In this document: piece by piece, positions 57,534-64,000 of the stretch
Layout of the letters: every line of letters begins with the position of its first letter
Position numbering within the stretch: position 1 is the stretch's first letter
Assembly (NCBI GenBank): GCA_037974665.1
Contig: CM075771.1
Location: 21,711,425-21,775,424 of the forward strand
Source of the DNA: Ehretia macrophylla
Lineage: Eukaryota; Streptophyta; Magnoliopsida; Boraginales; Ehretiaceae
Length of the DNA stretch: 64,000 nt
Reading direction: 5' to 3'
The notes under the pieces: generated by a model
Told to the model about the DNA's origin: nothing
Seen by the model: only the letters and a program-made list of their open reading frames with translations
Database searches by the model: none
Program-made: the position numbers and the translations under genes

Positions 57534-59625
57534 TATTAGCTCACAATGGATTCAGATATCTGCAGATGACCCTACCACAACCCAGGATATTTCGGGTAAG
57601 AGCCACTCACACTCAATGGGAGTGGGGACCGGTTACACATGCAATGGATGTAGTGACAGAATTACGTTATGATGAGAGTATAATATTAGACCTTTTATGT
57701 ATGAATATTCTCACCAACTATTAGATATACTCTCACTTATTATCGAATCCTAACTTTAACTTTGCCTCCATTAATGTGTCATATCATAAGACACTGTCGA
57801 ATGGAAGAATTTTTTAGATCTTTAAATCGTTCATCGCACCTATAGCACAAATGTCTTTTCCTAAAATACGAGGTTAGGTTATTGCGGTTGGCCAACAATC
57901 CAACTGGCGCCTATTAGTCATTAGATGATGTCTTGAGTAGATTGTTAGATTAAATGCTAATGATGTACGATAGGAATCCAATAGCTACGATCAACTGAAA
58001 CACAAAAATTGCAGGTTCAGGTTCTTATAAGTTTTGTTTATGAAAGGCGCACCACTATAATTCGAAGTTTATAATTTTAATTAAGGTGAATTTATTTGTC
58101 AAGAAAGAGACAAAAAATAATTAACGACGCGTAATAGATGAGATGTAAAATTTCACAATCTTATACAACGATTTTATACAACTTGCATGAGCTAGAACGA
58201 TGTAAATGTTGCAAACTATGTTACAAACACAGGTAATGCGCTTATCTACTGAATGCTTCCGCTGCATGTAGTCCTGTCGCTACCCGGTGGACATGCAACA
58301 TAGATAATTTGATATGAAGAAGGAACCATATGAGAAACAGAAAATCTCTCCCATACATTATCGGTACGTTGATTCTCACATAGTGTGTGTCCATCTAATA
58401 TATAGAGTCTGTGTTGAATTTTAGGATTGGGTCGCCCAATATGGGTTGACCATGCCCAATTCATTTTGTATGGGTCAATAGAAGTTATAGGAATAACTTT
58501 CCATAACTAATTAAAAAGAAAAAAAGAACGTCTTTTTCTTTCAGACGTTGAAAACAGAAGACAATGAGATGTCTTCTCCTCTCTTCCTCTCTCAATCTCT
58601 CTCACCATGTCTACAGTGCGTAGACATCCAAATCAAAAAGGGACATTTAAGTTGTGACAATATAGTTCTAAATCTCGTATTTAGAACTCCGATTCGCGGC
58701 TTTAAACGATAGAACAAATGAGGACTAATTCTTGAGATTTCTTCTGTATTTACTATGAGGTTAGTATAATTTACGATTTTACAAAGAATGCATATTATGT
58801 ATTAAATTTCTTCAGTCTGATTGGACGGACGGATATATAAAAGATTTTTCCGATGTATAATAGTGAATATGTTCTCAAAGCGTAGACCAAGTGAAAATGT
58901 GCCTGGTTGTGTTCTGTGATTTGTTGCCTCCAGACAGGCCTCGTGATGCTAACGAACATCTTATCAAAAAATAAAAATTGAAGATTCATACTAGTAGTTG
59001 TACAAGAAAGAAAAAGATAGCATAAAGAAAGAAAAAGATAGCATAAAGAAGAAAAAGAAATAAAGGAAGATGCTACTGGTACTTGCTCCTCTTTAACAAC
59101 CACAACATCCAACACTACCACAAGGCAGACCTGTACGGATATCTACTTACTCTTTTTTACGGAAAAGTCTTTTGAGATTATATTAAGAATATTAAAATTG
59201 TAAAAATTTAACTTTTTGTCGACTAGTCAAACACAAGAACTAACAAGATTCATGTAATTAATTTCCTGATTAACTTAAAGACAAGATACAATAAGTTTTT
59301 CGCACACATTTTAAATATTCCACTACTAAACTAACACTTTCATCTTGTTTGGCATTGAGAAAATGGGGGAAAGGGATTGGATATAAAGAGATTTGTCATT
59401 TTCATTGTTCTACTTATGTCAATAGAGAGGTTTTCATCATATGGGCTTCCAATTCATCATCAAGCACCAAAAAGCTTAGGCTGAAATAAAAGTACTGCGA
59501 AGAAAAAGTATGTTGGACTAATTACTGAAATAGGAACATTGAAGAAAAGAAAAGTCGAAAGGGACATGCAAAATCTGATATATCTCTGTCAAATTGTCCG
59601 TTGATAACTAAGGAAGGAAAAGAAA
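57534..59625. other. Intergenic, no gene recognised
   Basis: AT-rich DNA. A small hairpin (AACGTC...GACGTT) lies near 58528-58551 and a 23-bp direct repeat (AAAGAAAAAGATAGCAT) near 59005-59045. No coding similarity. Confidence 0.5.
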
Positions 59626-59904
59626 CACTACTAAAAAAAATGCGAACGGGCAACAGATTTTAACGACAAATTTATCAATAAGAAAAATTCAGTCATTAAT
59701 TCATGACAAATTAACGACGTCTTTGCAACAGAAAATGTTACAACTAAATTTCGTCACTAATCCCTCGCAAAATTGTGATAAATTAGTGACGGCCGATAGA
59801 TTAGCAACGGCTTTAGCGAGGGACTATCATGCTTCTCTCGCTAAATCTGTCACTAATTTTAATTAACGACAGCTTTAGCAACGAACATTAATAAAAATAT
59901 TAAA

Positions 59905-61345
59905 ATGAGCCCTTAAATGCTAGTTCAGTACTGTACGTTTTTTGTAAGCCTAGAAAAAGTATAAATGAGTTTAAATTAATAATAACCTAGCTCCAAAACA
60001 TGAAATATAAATAATTTGATGTAATCACATGTTATTGTTTGTAATACAAACTATAAATAATGGTAACTCATTTCATCAATTTTTTGCGATTATCACTCTG
60101 AAAGTGGTTTGGACATAGAATTAAGTTGAAAAATTCATGTTCACATTGTCAATGGACTGTAAGATGCATTTTATAAAAAATCATGACTTGTAACGTTTAT
60201 TGTTGAAATTAGTTTTTGATTTCCGTCGCTAAATATGTCACTAATTCTAATTAGTGACGGCTTTAGCGACGGCCATTAGTAGAAATATTAAAAATCGACT
60301 TGCCCTCGCTAAAGCGGTCACTAATTAGTGACAACTTTAGCGAGGACCATTAGTAAAAATATTAAAAATCGACTATCTCTCGCTAAAGCGGTCACTAATT
60401 AATGACGACTTTAGCGACGACCATTATTAAAAATATTAAAAATTGACTTTCTCTCACTAAAGTGGCCACTAATTAGTGACAGTTTTAGTGACAAATATTA
60501 GTAAAAATATTAAAATGAGCCCTTAAATTAATTGATCAGTACTGTACGTTATTGGTAAGCCTAGTAAAAGTATAAGCGAGTTTAAATTAATAATAACCTA
60601 GGTCCAGAACATGAAATATAAATAATTTAACGTAATCACATGTTGTTGTCTATAATACAAACTATAAATAATGATAACTCATTTCATCAATTTTTGCGAT
60701 TATCACTCTGAAAGTGGTTCGGACATAGAATTAAGTTGAAAAATTCATGTTCACATTATCAATGGACTGTAAGATGCATTTCATAAGAAATCATGACTTG
60801 TAACATTTATTTTTTAAATTAGTTTTTGATTTCCGTCGCTAACTCTGTCACTAATTATAATTAGTGACGGCTTTAGCGACGACCATTAGTAAAAATATTA
60901 AAAATCGACTTGCCCTCCCTAAAGCGGTCATTAATTAGTGACGGCTTTAGCGACGACCATTAGTAAAAATATTAAAAATTGACTTTTCCTCGCTAAAACG
61001 GTCACTAATTAATGACAGTTTTAGCGACGGCTATTATTAAAAATATTAAAAATCGACTTTCCCTCGCTAAAGCGATCACTAATTAATGACTACTTTAGTG
61101 ACAGATATTAGTAAAAATATTAAAAATGAACCCTTAGATTAATTGATCAGTATTGTACGTTATTGGTAAGCCTAGTAAAAGTATAGGCGATCTTCAATTA
61201 ATAATAACCTAGGTCCAGAACATGAAATATAAATAATTTAACGTAATCACATGTTATTGTCTATAATATACACTATAAACAATGATAACTTATTTCATCC
61301 GCGATTCTCACTCTGAAAGTGGTTCGGGCATCGAATTAAGTTGAA
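59905..61345 (+). repeat. ~610-bp tandem repeat inside CACTA-like element 2
   Basis: Two full units start near 59907 and 60515, and a partial third starts near 61126 and ends near 61350. Landmarks repeated in each are CAGTA(C/T)TGTACGTT, AATAATAACCTAG and CTGAAAGTGGTT. Each full unit ends with three or four copies of the GTCACTAATTAGTGAC/TTAGCGACG motif. Confidence 0.85.
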
Positions 61346-62079
61346 AAATTCATGTTCACAATTTAGACAGCTAAGTTTGTAATATAACTAGATCATCATT
61401 TTACATGGAAGAATCTCTCTATTAGTTTAGCTTGAACTCTTGCTGCCGAAATTGAATTCCATAGTTGCCTTTTTGAGCGTTCAACATTATTTAGTTACAT
61501 TGATGAATGAAAACTATGAAATTTTATTTGGGATAGAGGAAATAGTTCTCTTTTGGTATTATAGAGCCAAAGATGAACTTTGGTCTCTTCAATGAAAGAG
61601 AAAGAAATCAAGGGGAAAATAGTATTAATTCATTAAGCTTGAATAAAGATGTTGGTTCTTGCTTCTTTTATTTTTTTTTAAAATAGTGTTAATCACTTCA
61701 TATCATTTTAAAAATTTTAACATGCTTTTCTTTTTTTTAAAGAAAATTACAAATTATTGTTGTTATGAACGTCACTGCCTCTGCCTATTGCGTGAACGTC
61801 ATCGCCTTCACCTCCACCTCCGCCTCCGCCTCCGCTAGCATGAAAATGATGATGATGAAAATTAGACTAGTTTTAGTTATTTGTGAAATTATTTTAATTT
61901 GTGTAATATAAATATTATTTACAAATTAGTATAATATAATATATTTTCCTTTTATTGTTCTTTACTATTATTGTTTATTTAAAATAAATAAATTAATTTT
62001 GAGAAATATTAATGAATTGAATTAAAACTTTTATTTAGTGACAAACTTTTGTAGTCACTAAAAAGTGATAGATTAGTGA

Positions 62080-62520
62080 GTGAATAATTTTTGTCGCTAT
62101 TTAGTGACGGTTTTAGCAATCATAACAGTTCATTATCCGTTGCTATTTAGTGATGATTTTAGTGACCCTATCAGTCTGTCACTATTTAGTGATGACTCAA
62201 CTGATCGGAATGGTCTGTTGCTATTTAGTGACGGGTTTAGTGATTGTAACCGTTTGTCGCTATTTAGTGACGGTTTTAGTGACTCTAACAATTTGTCGCT
62301 ATTTAGTGACGGCTATAATGACCGTAATAGTATGTCGGTATTTGGTGATGGTTTTAGCGATCGTATTACGTTTGTCGTAGTTCGTCATTAAATAGTGACA
62401 GATTTGGAGACAAACATAACAGTTCGTCGCTATTTAGCATCGAATTTAGTGACAAACCATTGCCGTCGTTATTTAGTTACCGATTTATCAACCGTACTAT
62501 TTCCGTCGTAAGCCGTTGTT
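62080..62520 (+). repeat. ~32-bp tandem repeat inside CACTA-like element 2
   Basis: About twelve degenerate copies of a unit containing GTCGCTATTTAGTGACGG. The regular spacing creates open frames (for example 62080-62391) that are not genes. Confidence 0.85.
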
Positions 62521-62708
62521 AAATAGTAACGGCAAAGGCGATGAACCATATTGTCGCGAAATAGCGATGAATTTAGTGACGAAAATCTAATTTAGCGACG
62601 ACCTTATTTGTGATAGTCATTTTGTGATAGGATTTCGTCGCTAATTAAATTTAGCGACGACATAGCAACAGAAAATATTTATTTCCCTTCCCTGTTTTTC
62701 TAGTAGTG

Positions 62709-64000
62709 AAAACGGAACAAATATCTTCATAGATGATTTTTTTTTCCAAGTAATTCCCATTAATTTGATTAGAAAATGTGTAGAATAATAGCATGAGAAA
62801 TGCATTAAAGTAATATTTATTTAATCGTCCAATTGTTGGAACAAAACTAACTTGGGCAATAACTTCACTAACGGAAGATTATTCAATTTGAAATAGATCT
62901 TGAAAACGGTTTCTCTAATATTATTATGAAACTGATGCTGCTCCAATCTATTCCATTCAGTTAGCTTCTGCTTTTGATTGGAATATATTGTTAGGAAAAA
63001 TATTTCAATCGTTAGTTGAATGTGTCCGATTTTGAGTAGGGGTGCACCCTATATATGGGGGGGGCTACCCCATGTTAAAGTTGGGTCCATCAATTGATGT
63101 TTGGAATAATTTTTCCTATTGTAGAAGGCATGACGAAAACTCAATCCCATATTCAAGTTCAGCTAACCAAGATTTATGCAAAAACTCGTAAATCTTGTTG
63201 CTGATTGGGTTGCAATGATGATCAAGATTCAGTCCCATTTGATTAGATATTGGACACACCATCTGATTTCTGACTTTTTTTTTTAATTTTTCCATTGTTG
63301 GAATTGGTTAACCTACATACAAACTATTTTTTCTTAATAAATTCTTATTTTTTACCAAAAAAAGAAAACTAATGTTTTCGAATTCTCCATACAAGACATG
63401 GTCTGCTTTCCTTTGGCTCCAAATTCTCAATTCAAGCTCAACTTAGATTCATTGGAATATAATGCAAAACCAATTTTGTACATTCTTCTATCATCTAATA
63501 TTTGCTCTTACCTCATGATTCTCATTCGAATAGAATCGATCTTTCATTAAGCCAAAGATCATTTAATTATCTCACATATAAATGAACACCACATTATATG
63601 AGGTTTTTTATTTTATTTTATGGTCAAATAATTATTTCCGTTGCTGTAAAGATACCTCAATAGTCCATACTTGTTACACTAATGAGGATTTCAGGTGTAT
63701 TCAATTAGACAAACACGTCAATGGAGGACCTCAGGTGGTCCACTGTGGACTCGTGGTCAATGGTCCACGATACTTCAGAAATACGGCATATACACTGTTG
63801 CTCAAACGTATTAAGCCCGTTGCGTTAATGCGTGTACTTCATCAGTCTTTGTCCCGCCTACGTCTTGAGAGAATCACGGTCCCGCCAAGATAAATCCTTA
63901 CTTTAAGCATACAATTAATGAGATTGAAAAATTATTCCATCAGTCTAAATTAATATTAATCTCTTATTAATAAATATACGTATAAATCTTACTAATCATA
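62709..64000. other. Right flank, no gene recognised
   Basis: AT-rich DNA. A GC-richer piece at 63690-63895 has an open frame (63582-63893) but no recognisable motif. Confidence 0.5.

Larger units (their letters stand above)
59626..62708. mobile_element. Non-autonomous CACTA-like element 2, 3.1 kb
   Basis: Ends are inverted repeats CACTACTAAAAAAA and CACTACTAGAAAAA, flanked by a 3-bp AAA duplication. The whole body is filled with subterminal-type motifs built on GTCGCTAAA/TTTAGCGAC, different from those of the first CACTA-like element, so it belongs to another family. No transposase is encoded. Open frames inside are by-products of the repeats. Confidence 0.85.

Noticed and set aside
62080..62391. 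103-residue open frame with repeated LFSD(G/D)FSD
   Set aside because: It is the translation of ~32-bp tandem repeats inside a CACTA-like element, with another frame equally open.
63582..63893. 103-residue open frame at the right edge
   Set aside because: No recognisable motif, no supporting splice or promoter signal; left as unassigned.

Overview
The window looks like nuclear DNA of a dicot plant. It is AT-rich, its genes are split by short GT...AG introns, and it carries typical plant families (laccase, PAR1, R2R3-MYB, chloroplast fructose-1,6-bisphosphatase, plant O-fucosyltransferase-like protein). Much of the intergenic space is transposon debris. I cannot name the species. I see no CRISPR array, operon or bacterial-type signal, and no convincing intact tRNA gene.

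Layout. 1-1295 is flank. 1296-11115 is one decayed Ty3/gypsy LTR retrotransposon with diverged LTRs, broken gag and pol on the plus strand and a broken multi-exon accessory gene on the opposite strand. 13624-17049 (+) is an eight-exon O-fucosyltransferase-family gene. 18100-18869 (+) is an apparent snoRNA transcription unit: site II/telo-box/TATA promoter followed by three C/D-box snoRNA candidates. 19842-20918 (-) is a kinase-less L-type lectin membrane protein. 23481-25733 (-) and 30076-32854 (-) are tandem chloroplast FBPase paralogues with identical lengths for exons 2-4. A CACTA-like element (26265-29447) that has captured an LRR-kinase fragment lies between them, and a Mutator-like MITE sits in the last intron of the second copy. 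37767-38891 (+) is a PAR1-family gene, 41386-44246 (-) a six-exon laccase and 49919-52381 (+) an R2R3-MYB gene. The last 10 kb is mostly mobile DNA: a 3.9-kb Mutator-like element (53649-57524) holding a second one nested inside an inverted repeat, and a second CACTA-like element (59626-62708) built of 0.6-kb tandem repeats. A SINE, a Harbinger-type MITE and four related foldback elements fill other gaps.

How genes relate. The coding genes are mostly unrelated neighbours: cell-wall or secretory-pathway proteins (fucosyltransferase-like, laccase, lectin, PAR1), carbon metabolism (two FBPases) and transcription control (MYB). The only clear functional grouping is the FBPase pair. The downstream copy keeps the metal site and redox cysteines but has replaced residues of the sugar 6-phosphate pocket, which suggests one working enzyme and one diverged paralogue.

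Most notable are the snoRNA cluster, the altered FBPase paralogue, the antisense accessory gene with its own TATA box inside the retrotransposon, the LRR fragment captured in the CACTA element, and the nested Mutator-like elements with intact 9-bp target duplications. All coordinates come from reading by eye; exon borders were checked for reading phase and GT/AG.
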